A stretch of DNA of 64,000 bases from Linnemannia hyalina (lineage: Eukaryota > Mortierellomycota > Mortierellomycetes > Mortierellales > Mortierellaceae). Below, in pieces: positions 1-11,938 of this stretch. The translations under genes were made by a program, and so were the position numbers. The stretch spans positions 244,001 through 308,000 of the forward strand of contig JAHRHY010000027.1 of the NCBI GenBank assembly GCA_019671135.1, in the 5' to 3' direction. The stretch's first letter is position 1. Every line of letters starts with the position of its first letter. The notes beneath the pieces were generated by a model. It was not told where the DNA came from. It saw only the letters and a program-made list of their open reading frames with translations, and did not search any database.

Positions 1-124
1 ATAGTTCATGATGGATCCTCTTGCCTGACGGGCACGGTTAGAAATTTGGAACTTTAACGGTTTTCTAATACTTCATGTCATTTCGCTGCAACTGTGTAAT
101 AGGCAATTGATGCGAATTTGTTCA

Positions 125-1730
125 GGTACAGGATCATTGATATGGCCAGTCGCTACGAGAACGTGTACTTTGACTACCCAAGCCCGTCGATGTTCATGCC
201 TATGGACATTGCCAAGAAGTTGCATAACAAGCCAGGTATGTCTTCAATATTTACACCACACTTTTTGTTGTCCCCGTTGTACCACCCCTTTCGTTATCAC
301 AGCTGTTTACGTTTGAAACGTTTTTTTCTTCGTACCTTCACACGTATCACTCAGTTTCGTTGATGACAAGGATGAAAAAGGTGTTTGGTTGGGGCGATGC
401 TAAACCAACTGTTACTACTTTCGCTTTTGATTCTAAACCGTTCCTGTCTAAAGATTCGGATGCTATGGCGACCACCAAGTCACTCTCGCCTCAGATCCAG
501 GAGATGCGTGTCGTCAAGTCTGAAGCTGAGATCAAGATTATGCGCCAGGCTGGTGAAATCAGTGGCAAGGCCTTTATCGAGGTAACTTATGAACGACTGG
601 ATTTACGCAAAGGGGTTACATGGCAGGAGAAGGTGAACCTTCGTCTCCATGATAGTTGATTAACTCGTGAGCCCCATTACATTTTCATTCTGATAGACGA
701 TGAAGTTCACTAACCCAAAGAGATTGGAGCACCAGGTGTACGCTCGCTTCGACTATGAGTGCAGGATGAGAGGTTCACAGATGATGGCCTATGTGCCTGT
801 GGTTGCAGGAGGATCAAACGCCTTGACGATGCACTATGTCAACAACGACCAGCCCCTGCACGACGGCGACTTGTTGCTGATGGATGCTGGTGGAGAGCTC
901 AACGGATATGCAAGTGATATCACCCGTACCTGGCCTGTCAATGGCAAGTTTACAGAGGCCCAGAAGGATCTCTATGGTGTCGTCCTCCACGCCAACAAGG
1001 AGTGCATCAAGGTAATCTACGGGATTCATCGTGTTCGCGAGAGTACTGTGTAATGAGAGCAGCAATTGACCTTGTGTATACTTTTCTTCTTGTAACTTGT
1101 CGGAAATAGCTTTGCACAGAGGAACATGGTTTGACATTGAACCAGATCCACGATGTGTCCATGCGTTTGACCAAGGATGGACTCGCTCGTCTCGGAATCA
1201 AGCCCTTGCCACACGTACGTTGCCTCTGTCTTTCGATGTTTGCAGTCAAGAGGTTGTTGATGCCACCAAATTTTGAGGGTCTCAATCCCATTTTCCTGAC
1301 AACCTTTCTCATGCTGTGAAATAGGATGTGGATCGGAGGTTATACCCTCACCATGTTGGCCACTACTTGGGCATGGATGTTCACGATACTGGCGATATTT
1401 CTCGATCCCGGCCTTTGAGGGAAGGCATGGTCATCACCATTGGTACGTTCTACTCGCTGTGTTTATTGGTTAATATTACGCGTACTTGTCCCAAGATGAA
1501 GCAGTGAACTTACTTTCCCTTTGTCAAAATTCCCTATGATTTTGATATTAGAACCTGGTCTATATATTCCACGGGACGCAGCGTACCCAGAAAAATACCA
1601 GGGCATCGGTATCCGCATCGAGGACAATGTCGCGATCGGAAAGACAGTGCCCCATGTCCTGAGTGTCACGGCGCCCAAGGAGATTGTTGATATCGAGTAC
1701 TGCTGCGCCTCGTCCGCCGAGAGCGATTAA
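125..1730 (+). CDS. ICP55: Xaa-Pro aminopeptidase, ICP55/XPNPEP3 type (5' partial)
   Basis: Peptidase M24 family enzyme that removes N-terminal residues. Icp55 trims imported mitochondrial proteins after presequence cleavage. Exons that join in frame are 125-235, 355-581, 697-1011, 1110-1214, 1325-1442 and 1552-1730, with the stop at 1728-1730. The metal site is visible: [17 protein letters not shown] supplies two Asp ligands, [13 protein letters not shown] the His, EPGLYI one Glu and GIRIEDNV the second Glu. All five ligands are present, so the catalytic half looks intact. The N-terminal creatinase-like half is incomplete. I cannot place exons before 125 with confidence, and the start probably lies left of the window. 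An AATAAA-like signal follows the stop near 1733. Family assignment is firm; the choice of Icp55 over other aminopeptidase P members rests on the overall sequence look. Confidence 0.85.
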
Positions 1731-2130
1731 GGAAATAAAAACTATAGACCACACCACCTAGGACGAGAGCTTTTGCATGAAGGAAAGTGAGATGGTTAGG
1801 GAAGAGCTTGAAAAAGAGATAGTCCGCAGTTTCGCTTTGTTTCTTTGAGCCCCTCACGATCGTCTAACCTTTTGTCGCCAATTGCACAGTCGTGATGAAC
1901 CCATTTTGGATTGAGAACGGCATCCGGCCGTCGATATGTCGTCATATCACGATTGCGGATTTTATGCAGATTTGCTTTGCTTGTTGGACAAAGTAGGTAA
2001 GAGGATGAGAAAAAGGAGGGATCTTCGATGGCCATAAATACTCTGCCCAAATTCAGTCCTTCCTCCTGCTTTTTCTTCTTCACTTCCAACATTCCCTAAA
2101 CCACTCACACACACAACAACTCTACAAAAT

Positions 2131-2402
2131 ATGCCATTGACGATTACACGTTTCGCACCAGAGAACCTCTCATCGGCAGAGGTGACCAAGTCCTTGACCT
2201 CGGACAGTCAATCGGCATCCTACAAGCTTGAATACTTTGATCTCATGGGGGTTGGCGCCCATATTCGCGATATGCTGTCCTTTGGTAGCGCCCAATGGGA
2301 GAATCTCCCCCTCACCGTACACTTAGTTATTTCGCCCTCTCTTTTCTTTCTCACAACTTTGTTCCCATCCATCATTCATATCAACTAATGCTGCACCTTT
2401 TC

Positions 2403-2439
<37 letters not shown>

Positions 2440-3308
2440 AATGGCATGAAGAACTGGCCGGCTGAGGTGAAGGCGCCACTCGGAGTATTCCCCGTCCTCC
2501 ACATCAAGACTGCAGATGGACAGGAGATCCGGCTTTCAGAATTAGTTGTGATTGAACATTACCTCGCCAAGCAGTTTGGACTCTTGGGCGAGAATGAGTG
2601 GGAGGAGCTTCTGATCAAGACCTTTAATTCTTCGTCGGTGTACCTCCGTGAGCGACTCACTTTGCGTGTTACTTGGTACATTCATCCCACTTCTTTTGCT
2701 ATTGTTGTTGTTGTTGTTGTTGTTCTTGCTGGCGTGCCAACAAGAAACAAAACGTTGCAGCGTGGGAAAAATGAGTTTTTTAGGACTAACAAGAAAGCTG
2801 AAAATTGTTGCATGGGATATTTAGGTGCTACAAGGAGGTGCAGGAGAAGGCATTGGAGACGTTCTTTGAGAAAGAGCTTCCACGCTGGATCGAGACACAT
2901 ACTAAGCACCTCAAGGACAACGGATCCAACGGCCATTACGTCGGCAACAAGGTAAACCGTCAAGAAGCGAAACGTGATAGACACCCAAATGTGTATACAT
3001 TTTTTCGGTCCTTTGAACAGGCAACAAATGAAGAAAGCAACTGTAGGAACTAACTCTTTACTTTTCCAATTGAAAAAAAATGGTAGTTGTCATTGGCGGA
3101 TTTGCAGACGGCGAATGTAATCGACCACCTCAAATTTCTGCACAAGGGCGACGAGATGGTGGACAAGATCAAGCAAGGGTCGCCCGAGATCTGGAAGGTC
3201 AAAGAGGCCGTTGATAGTGAACCACGGCTGCAGACCTGGCGTCAGTCTGAGACCTATAAGAAACATGCCTCTCTCTCCCAGGTCGTGTATGCTCATGCAA
3301 GCATTTAG
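2131..3308 (+). CDS. Glutathione S-transferase family protein
   Basis: Cytosolic GST-like protein of 238 residues, a normal length for the family. Exons 2131-2316, 2452-2633, 2825-2951 and 3087-3308 join in frame. The N-terminal thioredoxin-like part has KAPLGVFPVLH, with the cis-Pro of the glutathione site, followed by ELVVIEHYLA, matching the usual S/ESxAIxxYLA helix. The C-terminal helical domain carries LSLADLQTANVIDHL, the N-capping/SLADL segment typical of GSTs. The second intron needs the weak donor GTCGGT at 2634; alternatives break the frame, so that junction is the least certain part. A run of about 30 T lies in the first intron just before its acceptor. Substrate is unknown; the fold resembles sigma-like or elongation-factor-1-gamma-like fungal GSTs. 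Confidence 0.8.
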
Positions 3309-3811
3309 GATGTGGGATTGCGTTTTTCTGCGGCATTTGTATTTTTCACTCTACGGCATTCTATGTTTCTAGGAAGGATTTTTTCCCATCCATGATGTAG
3401 TGTTCTGAACCCCAAAGTAAAAACGAAAGAGAAATATAAAAGAGGGCTCTCTTGATGGGTCTGTCGTGATTGCATGTTGTTATTCTGCTCTCACAGCTCT
3501 TTTCTCTCTCACTTGAACATATACTGTACACACAAAGAAGAGAATGAAGAGGAAAGAGGAACCTTGTTCGCGTGTTGGTTTCAACCAATCACCGCCCCGC
3601 AAGTGTTTGCCTCTCTTTTTTTTTCATCAAGGGCAGAGAAGGGAAATGTCAAGTCTCTCGCTCGTTTGTTTCCCCTGGACACAAGCTGTGAATTATTTTT
3701 TCTCACCCCAATCCAGTCCCTCCCCCCTCCTTTCTTCCTTCTCTTTCTTTTCGTTCTTTTCATCATCTTCTCGCTCTCTCTCTCTCCTACAAACAACAAA
3801 ACAAAAAAAAG

Positions 3812-4414
3812 ATGGCAGCAGCACTCGCATCCGCATACCCAAAAGTCCGCTCCTGGATCTCAACAGCAACCTCGCCTTCAACAACCCACGCCTCAGGAAT
3901 GCTCATCATCCTCGGCATCCTCGCTGCCGTCACTGACGCCCACCCCGACCACTCATCCTCTGCTGAAAACACCTACACCCACGACGACCAGGACCTTCCT
4001 CCTCACCTCCGGCAGCAAGCCGCAAAACCTGTGGACGAAGCCAAATCCCAACAAGACATGATCTACTACATCGCCCTCGGTATGCTCGTCTCCCAGGGCC
4101 TCATCCGCCTCTTCACCTACATCTCTAACCGCCGCGAGGCTGCGGCTTTGGCCGCCCGCAAGAAGGATGATGATTTGGCAAGGGAGAAGCGAAAGGCTGA
4201 CCTCAAGACCCTGGCCGATGCGTCGTCGCCTCTGTTGGGTTCTGATACTGAAGATGATGATTATGAGGAGGGGAGTGAGTCCGAGTCTGAGTCCGAGTCT
4301 GAGGAGGAAGTTGAGGAGCTCGAGGAGGAGAGTGAGGTTGATTCCGAGAGCGAGACTGAGATTCAGCGCCGTCGACGTGTCCTTGCCGCTGGTGATGCTG
4401 AAGTCGAGGAGTAA
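3812..4414 (+). CDS. Small membrane protein with acidic Ser/Glu tail
   Basis: Single-exon ORF of 200 residues that I do not recognise. Two hydrophobic segments are visible, at about residues 29-45 (GMLIILGILAAV) and 78-99 (MIYYIALGMLVSQGLIRLF). A charged, Ala/Lys-rich stretch of about 30 residues follows. The last 50 residues are almost entirely Glu, Asp and Ser, ending in a short basic patch (QRRRR). The SES repeats look like casein-kinase-2 sites. An ER or other endomembrane protein with a cytosolic acidic tail is possible. The ATG at 3812 follows a long pyrimidine-rich leader and an A-rich Kozak-like context. Codon use looks like a real gene (C/G in third positions), unlike overlapping frames. 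Confidence 0.65.
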   Translation: MAAALASAYPKVRSWISTATSPSTTHASGMLIILGILAAVTDAHPDHSSSAENTYTHDDQDLPPHLRQQAAKPVDEAKSQQDMIYYIALGMLVSQGLIRLFTYISNRREAAALAARKKDDDLAREKRKADLKTLADASSPLLGSDTEDDDYEEGSESESESESEEEVEELEEESEVDSESETEIQRRRRVLAAGDAEVEE

Positions 4415-5569
4415 AAGTCTGGTTGCTCTCCCCCCAAGCTCAAGATATACATACAACAGATAACATGATCATGCAGAAGGATTACAATGGGGGTCTGCTC
4501 AACGGTCAAACCAACCAACCAACCTACAACAACAATATGCAGGAGTGAGGAGGACAAATGGAGGACAAAAAGGAAACAAGAGGAAGGGACAAGAACAAAC
4601 ACTGGACAATGGACCTCGTTTTCCCGTTTGCGCCACCACACCACTCTCTTCTTCCCGTCCTTACCGTCTTTGCCTCTGTTTACTTTTTCTCACATCCATG
4701 AAATAATACCATCCACTTTGCTGCTTCTTTTTTCTATCCTTCTTTTTACTTTCCTTTTACTTTCCTTTTACTTTCATACTCCATCTTCTGGTTACTTTCT
4801 TTTTTTTTTTTTTTTTTCTTTTTCTTTGAATACATCTACAACACCTCCCTCACCCAGAAAATAAAAATGCTTCGTTCAAACAAAATCAGAATTCCTTACA
4901 ACCACCCAACGCGCACTGCCTTGTGTTTTTTTCTTTCTGATTTTTTTATTGGTATGTGTTGTTGCGACTAAAAAAGACGTAGTCTTGGAAGGGGTGTCGT
5001 GAGTCATTTTGTGTGAAATGAAGTATGGGAGAGGGGCAAGCAAAAGACAAAAAAAAAAAAGTTGTGTGATATGCAAGGAACAAGAATATGGAGCTTGCTA
5101 TCACTTTTTCTTCTTTTTTTTGATGGAGTATTCAGAAGGGGGGAAAAAGAAAAAGAGAAAGAAAAAAGGAAGCTATTGCATTTTTTTGAGGTCGTTTCAT
5201 GTCGTTATTTTGAATTTTTTTGGGATTCTTGAAGGGTGGGAAGGGGGAGTGACAAGTTGGATATTGCGATATGGGATATGAGATATGAGATATTGGGTGC
5301 TAACTTGGTCGTCGTTGACCCATGTTGTTGAAGCTTTGCAATTGCATCAAAACAAACGCAACAGAAAACAAAACAAGCAAGGAAAAGAGCGAACATCAGC
5401 TATAGTACAAATGGAGTTGATTACAAAGAAGAAAAGCAAAAGGAGAAAACAAAAAAAGAAAGAAAGAATATAGTAGACAAAGAAGCACGTAATGTGTCCT
5501 TTGCTGAAGAAAGGGACAAAGGCGACTCCTCTGCAAGCAAATCAAGCAAAACACGAAGTACAAAATACT
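4415..5569. other. Convergent intergenic region, no gene seen
   Basis: This is the 3' region between the membrane-protein gene (+) and NudE (-). It contains CTTTTA repeats near 4740-4780, a T/C tract at 4800-4830, purine tracts at 5040-5170 and a GATATGGGATATGAGATATGAGATATTGG repeat near 5265-5297. Open frames here are low-complexity only. Confidence 0.7.
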
Positions 5570-7450
5570 TTAGGTCGAGATGGCAGATCCGGCCATAGCC
5601 ATGACGCGTTGCTGCTCCCGAAGCTTCTGTTGTTCACGCTGCTCGCGGTGTTGCTGAAGATGCTGCTGAAGAAGCAAGGATGTGCGCCGGCTGACTTTGG
5701 GGCTAGTCAACAGGGAACTGGGCGACGTTGCTGGGGATGATCCCAGGCGAGTGCTGTCCGATCCCGTCGTGCTGGTGCTGATCTGACTTCCTTGCCATGA
5801 ATTGCGTCCTGTGCTAGGGGTGGTTGAGTATGAAGGAGGTGGTTGCAACAGTGGCGTCACAAGCGACCGGCAAGAAACCAAACGCGCCTCCAAAGACTTG
5901 ACACGTCCAACCATGTCTTGGACGACTTGGACAGGGTTGTGACCTGGCGCAGGTCCTGTAGCGGCTCCAGCTGCTGTTTTGGCCGCTGTTGATCCCGAAG
6001 ACGCAAGTCGAGACGCGGACCTTTGGAGGGCACTGTTGTTGGCAAGACGCGCCCTGAGCGACGGCATGGCCTCATAGTTGCTTCCGATCGATGGTCTTGG
6101 GGACTGTCCTTCCGCCAGCGAAGAAGTGCTGCCGTTGTAAGAACTCAAGCTGTTGTTTGATCTGTCCAATCCTGACTTCTGGTTTGCCTTCATAATTTCC
6201 AGCTCGACATTGGCATCTAGTATGGATGAATATTGCGGAGCAAATTATAAGGTTAGGAGCTGCTGCCATTGTCTCTCATTCATATGGCTCCCTTCTTAGG
6301 TATTTCCCGCGCCATTGTGTCTTACCTCGCAACTCGTCTTTCAGTCTTTGGACCTCCTCTGAGAGACTGGCCTTGGTGGAAACCTCATTCTCCAGAATCG
6401 CCACACGTTCAACCGCAGCATCGTACTTGGTCGTGATTTCCTGCATCGACCACGTGGCAGCTCTGCGTTCACAGCAAGAACAAAAAATGGTGCATAAAAA
6501 AGGTTGCGGAGTAAAAGGCGAAACGAGTGTTAGTAGAATATTATCATGACCTGCTAGTCTGTGAACCATGAGAACTTCTGTGCCAAAGGCCCAAGGTGAA
6601 TGGCGTCGCACAAGACACAAAATATTCAAAATGGCATGTGAAATAGGAATGACCATAGTGAGGCGCAACTTGGATGAGTGTCGTATTCAAGGGCAACATA
6701 CCGTTCTGTTTTCTCCAATTGATCGTTCTCCTGCTCCAGTTCACGCCTCGTCTTGATGAACTCGGCTGTCTGCTGCTTGAGCACCTCCAGTTGGCGTGAA
6801 AGCTGATTGATGTTGGCATTCGACTCCTTGACTGCCTGATGATATTTTTCCTATTGAACAACGATGTCAACAAACAAGAAAAAAGAATGGGTCGTCAGGA
6901 TCGGGTACATCACCTGTCATACTCCGAGTATGAGATTCTTTCTTCGCACAGTGCTAATTTCCGACACCACCCCAACCATTTGTTGATGTCCTTGGGCCAC
7001 CCCTTTTTCTCCTTCCTCATGCTCCTGTTAGCACGAAAAGATAAAAACAAACAGAAGTGGACATAGCTGACAGGGATCGAGTCATTATCGATGTTTACAT
7101 CACAGGGCCAACCATGATTCATCCTCAGCACTCTTATAAGCGAATAGTCATGTCGATGTTTGGTGGCCCGCCCGCTCCTGTTCGTTGTCGTCATCAGGCA
7201 TGCAAGAAATTGTTCTTATTACCTTCCAGTCTTCGACCTCCTGCTTCATGGCCTCGTTCCTGATCCTGATCTCGTTGTATCTGCGTTCTGTAGAGTCGAT
7301 CTCCTTCTCCAGTTCGTCTTCCAGCTCTCGGGATGAGAGCTGAAAGTCCTCGAGCATGGCTCTGGTTTCGAGCAATTCATCTTCATTTTTTCTTGCGAGG
7401 TTCTTGTAGTACTCGAGCTCATCCGCAGCATTGGAGAAGCTATTATTCAT
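5570..7450 (-). CDS. nudE: NudE/NDE1-like dynein regulator
   Basis: Coiled-coil adaptor that links LIS1/NudF and dynein for nuclear migration, acting at microtubules and spindle poles. Exons (minus) 7450-7223, 6850-6702, 6462-6326 and 6216-5570 join to a 386-residue frame. The first exon has the family hallmark: ADELEYYKNLARKNEDEL followed by SSRELEDELEKE, matching the EELEYWKE...GSRELEAELE pattern of NDE1/NDEL1. Heptad-like coiled coil continues to about residue 175 (YHQAVKES, LSRQLEVLKQQ, RVAILENEV). The remaining 200 residues are Ser/Thr-rich and disordered, with a short helix VQDMVGRVKSLEARL. Length fits fungal NudE. The leader upstream of 7450 is A/T-rich with no further exon seen. Confidence 0.9.
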
Positions 7451-8110
7451 CGTAGTAACAATAAGAATAGAGGCGTCAATGCATCGGAAAAATGTATGAG
7501 GTAAGGGACAAGGAAGGAAAATTCATGCCGCATGGCCTGCCTGATGAAATATAAGAGGAGAGTGAAAGGGAAGCAAACAAGTGAGTGAGAGCTGCGTCAG
7601 GGTGCAGGTTGCCCGTTGGAATAGTCCGATGCCACGCTATCAGACGCACGAACACCGTCTTTATGAGCAATGGACACGGACTCTTTTTGCCCTCACATTT
7701 CCACACAAAGAGGAAGATAATCTCCTCATCTCTCTTTTCTCCCACCTTTGCGCTCTTTTCATTATGTGAAGATGTTGGGTCATGAAGGAACTTGGCATTT
7801 TGTTGTAGCAATCCTTTTCCTCTAAGAACTTTATCCTCTCCCAATCTTTGCACAATATCAATTTATCATTATCTGAGAGGCTTCCTTCTGTCTTGCCTTC
7901 TTTCGGCTGAGAAAGGAGCAGTTGATAGAGACAATGAAGAACAACGATTGTTCGAGGAAGAGCCAACGATAGAATAGTAAACTGGGAAGAGAGGGGTGGA
8001 AAAGGTGAACCGTTCGCACCAACAAAAGAAAGGAGTATATTGAACAATAAAGAAAAATGAGCCTTTTTTTCATCGCTCTTCGAGAGCGGAAAGGTAACTA
8101 AGTCCACTCA
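7451..8110. other. NudE upstream region
   Basis: Probable promoter and 5' leader of the minus-strand NudE gene. I see no ORF with coding character and no clear TATA box. Confidence 0.5.
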
Positions 8111-9481
8111 ATTCAATTTCCTCTTCCCGTTCCTCCGTCGGCGAAAAAAAGAAAAAAGAAAATGGCCATGCGAGCCAGCTTCAAAAGATACTGTGCAAAA
8201 GCAGAGGCGCCACTCAGGCACATTGGCTCAGAAAGTGAGCTAGTGGTTCCTACTGGGCGTGCGTTCCAGAGAGGGTGGGGGGACGCAAAAAGGGAGAGAG
8301 AGAGGGAGACAGGGAGAGAAGGAGAAGGAGAAGAACAGGAGCCGAGACATACTGGCAAAAGGCACCTCCAAGCTGGTACAGTGTGCAGGCTTCAAAAGGG
8401 TCAAGAGGTTGTTGCGAGGGGAAAGGAGAGCAGAGCCCAATGAGAGAGTGAGGATTAGATGTATATATGTTTGTACTGCCATGGCACTCTTTGCATTCAT
8501 TCATTCACTGTGCTGTTGAATCGCCCTTGTCTTGGCAGTGAAGGAGTCTGGACGGAACAAGTGCAGAGGAAGAAAAGTGGCAACTCCGTCCCTCCGAATG
8601 ACACAGACAGCAAGACGGACAGGTTAAAGCTTTTTTTTCTTTGTCGCTGTCGTTGTTTTTGGCTTTGCGTTCCTGGTAAACCACATCCCTGTTCCACACA
8701 TAGACTTGCACCTACACCACACCACATCCCAATACCATGCACTATAGTTATTGTTGATGCTATTGTTGTTGTCATTTTGTTATTTTTACTACTACGGCTG
8801 CTAATTTTCCCCAAGGACCAGCCCCCCAACTGAGTGAGTGACAAAACAAAAAGGAGTCGTGAAGGGGAGTCGGGGTGGGGTAACGAGGATGTGTTTGGGG
8901 TTGTGCAAAAAAGAGCTTGCAACAAAGTTTTTGTGTGTTGTTGCTCATATCAGAGGTTAAAGGGAAACAAGAAGGGAAAAGGTGCATCGAAGAGGGGCCA
9001 ACTGGGAGGAAAAGAGTGTTTGATGAGGGGGCGGAGTGTGTGAGGGTGTTTAGGGGGAGTGTGAGATGGAGGAGGAGTAAGGGTAGTAAAGTACCTTTGG
9101 GGTTCTTCGGACATGGTCGAGTATATGTGTTTGTGTGTTTTCCTGTCAGGAAGGGGAAGGGGAATGAGTGAAGGTGTTGTGGGGAGTGAAGAGGGCGGGT
9201 AGTGACAAGGCACAGAGACAGAGACAATGCACAAAAGAAAAAAAAGGGCGTACAGAATAAAAAGAAGAAGAGGAAGAGTGGACTCGGAACGAACAATAAG
9301 AACAAACGGAGGAGGGAGGGGAACAAAGAAGAAGAGGAAGAAAAAAAGGAACGGTGGAGGAAGGACGGGAGGAGTAAAGAAGAAAAAGAAGAAGAGGAAT
9401 TTGCATACTCAAATACTAACAAATGAACCTCTCTAAATGTAATCGTTTTGTCGAGAACAAAAATTTCTTGTTTTCTTCGAG
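8111..9481. repeat. Strand-asymmetric purine-rich intergenic tract
   Basis: About 1.4 kb dominated by GA-rich sequence on the plus strand, strongest at 8270-8350 and 9200-9420. Long open frames on both strands consist of low-complexity Arg/Lys/Glu or Ser/Phe/Pro residues. I judge them compositional artefacts, not genes. Confidence 0.6.
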
Positions 9482-9782
9482 TGCTCGAAGACGCGCGCTT
9501 GTTGAAACTCCCTGAGAGCTCTACGGTCGAATGGTAATAGACTGAACAGACAGCATCATATCAGGAAAATATGCACCCTATTTACACTCTTTTTTTTTCT
9601 TTCTCTTGCTTTTCTACAGTCGCAATCTCCTCCAGCCCATCATGCCCAAGAGCAGCGAGGCCGATGCCCTCAATACAGACCTGGATTCTGTCAGCGCCCA
9701 GGATGGCAGCAACACCACCGGCCCGTCTTTTTCTCGTTTGGTTGAGGGTGTCAAGAATCTGTTCACAGAAATAGAGAAATAA
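9482..9782 (+). pseudogene. Orphan 3' end of an unidentified gene
   Basis: Two exon-like pieces, 9482-9533 and 9620-9782, are separated by an intron with GTAATA donor and TTTCTACAG acceptor. Joined, they give about 70 residues ending in a stop (C-terminus LVEGVKNLFTEIEK; earlier LEDARLLKLPESST and MPKSSEADALNTDLDS). The sequence is complex and looks coding. No upstream exon is recognisable in the purine-rich DNA to the left. Either a gene 3' end was moved here or the rest has decayed. A very short gene starting at the ATG at 9641 (MPKSSEAD, 46 residues) is possible but less likely. I do not recognise the family. Confidence 0.4.
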
Positions 9783-11646
9783 AGACGCTCGTTGGGCATT
9801 GCGATGTATGCACTTGTAGGCTTAATCAATTTACAGAGGTTGCATCAACCTTTCATGGCCATGGTCCTGTTACGGTGGATGACATCTAAAGTAAAGAAAA
9901 GGTTCAAACTACGTATGAGCCATACAGAAATAGCACATCTCTAACACGACGATCCTTGTTAAACCTTTCAAACCATGCAAACCATGCAAACCATGGGAGC
10001 CATCGGAGCCATTGCACGCTCAGTGTGCTTTGTATTTGGTGGCAAGAAAAAAAAAGAAAGAGAAAGGCAAAGCAGACAAAAAAGAGCCTGAGGGGGAAAT
10101 CTTTGTTTACATCTTTGAGCCCTTTTATCCATCTGCACGCCTCACAACCATCATGCCCATTTACTCCGCATGCGTGAATAAATAGCCATATTTATTCTCG
10201 ACAACGAGCGACTTGCTCTAGGGGAGCGTTGAGCAGCAGTTGAATGGAGGGATGGCATAGGTGGGCGAAGGAAGAGAGGTCGAAAGTATGACGATGTGGA
10301 CGATTGAAAAGAAAGACAACGAAGGTCGCATTGGAAGAACTCTATGGAAAGGAACACGACACTGATGGTCCATGGGCATATACACGGGTCCAAATATTGA
10401 TGGGATGTGGGCACATGCAATGCTGTATCCATGAATACCATGGCCATGCGCAAGGTGGAGCAGATATCGTTCTGTTCAAATTGACATGGCATCTTTTCTC
10501 CTTCTTCTTTCTTCCCTTCACAATATATCTCTCACGACTCATCATTCCCAGCTACAAAAACAAAACAGTGCTGTGTCTTATCTCGATGAACTCTCATCCT
10601 TGTTGAATCACCTGTTGCTTTTATCTGACGCTGGACGTCGCAAAGTTTCAGGTCATCAGCCATAAGACACAAGATAGACATACATATCAAAGATTCTGTC
10701 GCAAAAAGAGATGCAAGACCATTTATTCAAAGAAAGTAAACCGCTAGGTCCAGCGTGATCCAGTGCACAAACGCACCTTTTGAGCTATCGCTTGAAGTCG
10801 GCCAGAAACAACGAGATCCGAAAGTCTGTGACTACTGTGGTCGACTTACTTAAGTAAACGAACAACTCTTTCTGACTATTTGCTACGAGGACCCGTAACC
10901 ACAAAAAGAAAGGAGTAAGTTGAAAGAAGGAAAAAACAACCAAAATGCTTCGGCCACTAGTATTTAGAAAAGGCCACTGAGTTGGCCAATGGTAAATCGA
11001 ACACGACTGTTTTTCAAAGCGAAATGGAAAGGAGCGAGTGAAAGCTGAACTTTAAACGCGTGTGAGCTGAATCGAACAAAGCAAAGCAAAATAATATGAT
11101 AAGTGAGGCAATTGGCACCTTCATCGTGTTCTACGTGGCCTTCATGGCGAGCTGTGGATGAAAAATGGGATCCAAGAACTTGTTGCCGAGTTTCGAAAGC
11201 CTTCAGCAAACATCCGAACTGATCGTGCACACAAAAGGCATGAACAGGGACTGAGCTGATCCCATCACCCATCAATTAAAAGGCCAAAGGAGATTGGTGA
11301 AGCCAAGATCGTATTCACACCGATGCCTTTAATAAAACAGAGCACACAGGATTATAGTGAGTAAAGCCATGTAACCATTCCACATCAATGGCCTTTGTCT
11401 GAGGGAATCGCCAAATCCGTTACATCTCGTTCGCAACCATTGGTCAGCTACTACCTTCGAAAACGCGTACGTTCATTGGCACCTAGAGGACACGACCCAC
11501 ACAACCCATCATATCCAGGCAGTCGAACCAAGAATGAAACACGTGGATAGTACCAATGAACAACATCCTCGGCGTACCGACTGTCAAGTGAATCCATCCT
11601 TGACTCGAGAATATTTGGATGTCAGCACAAGGTTATCATTGCAACG
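9783..11646. other. Gene-poor region
   Basis: I find no convincing gene. Visible items are a short AAACCATGC repeat at 9970-9990 and a few 100-residue open frames on both strands (10151-10492, 10304-10606, 10964-11275) that lack recognisable motifs. It lies just upstream of the left ART array. Confidence 0.5.
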
Positions 11647-11826
11647 ATGGACGAACTAGGTTTCAAGGTTGCATATCTCAACCCTCAAGCAGGACCTCAA
11701 ATCGCTCGATGTACTGACGCTGACAATACGAAAGCCCAAGCTGAACGCCTTCAAGCGATTATCCAGGGACTATCGGACAGGGTCCCTTTGAGGCATTCGA
11801 TCGTCGCGACCAGGATGGCGAGTTAA
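11647..11826 (+). CDS. Small hypothetical ORF or gene remnant
   Basis: Frame of 59 residues starting MDELGFKVAYLNPQAGPQ and ending HSIVATRMAS. Composition is mixed and helix-compatible (AQAERLQAIIQGLSDR), unlike the surrounding low-complexity frames. I do not recognise it. It lies about 110 bases before the truncated left end of the ART array, so it may be a remnant of whatever was joined to the array at that breakpoint. Confidence 0.25.
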   Translation: MDELGFKVAYLNPQAGPQIARCTDADNTKAQAERLQAIIQGLSDRVPLRHSIVATRMAS

Positions 11827-11938
11827 GACCACAGCTCTCCCGAAGGTCATCCAGTCGATCCATCGTCCCTGACATACAATTGCCAATCGGCCAGGATTCT
11901 TGGGACAAATAAAATCGTGGGCTCTACGACATCGTTTG

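Noticed and set aside
8772..9422. 216-residue minus-strand ORF
   Set aside because: Almost only Ser, Phe, Leu and Pro from a CT-rich tract. No motif, no splice structure and open frames on both strands.
10304..10606. 100-residue plus-strand ORF with HMQCCIHEYHGHAQ
   Set aside because: Looks complex for part of its length, but it overlaps an equally long minus ORF, has no recognised family and its tail is low complexity.
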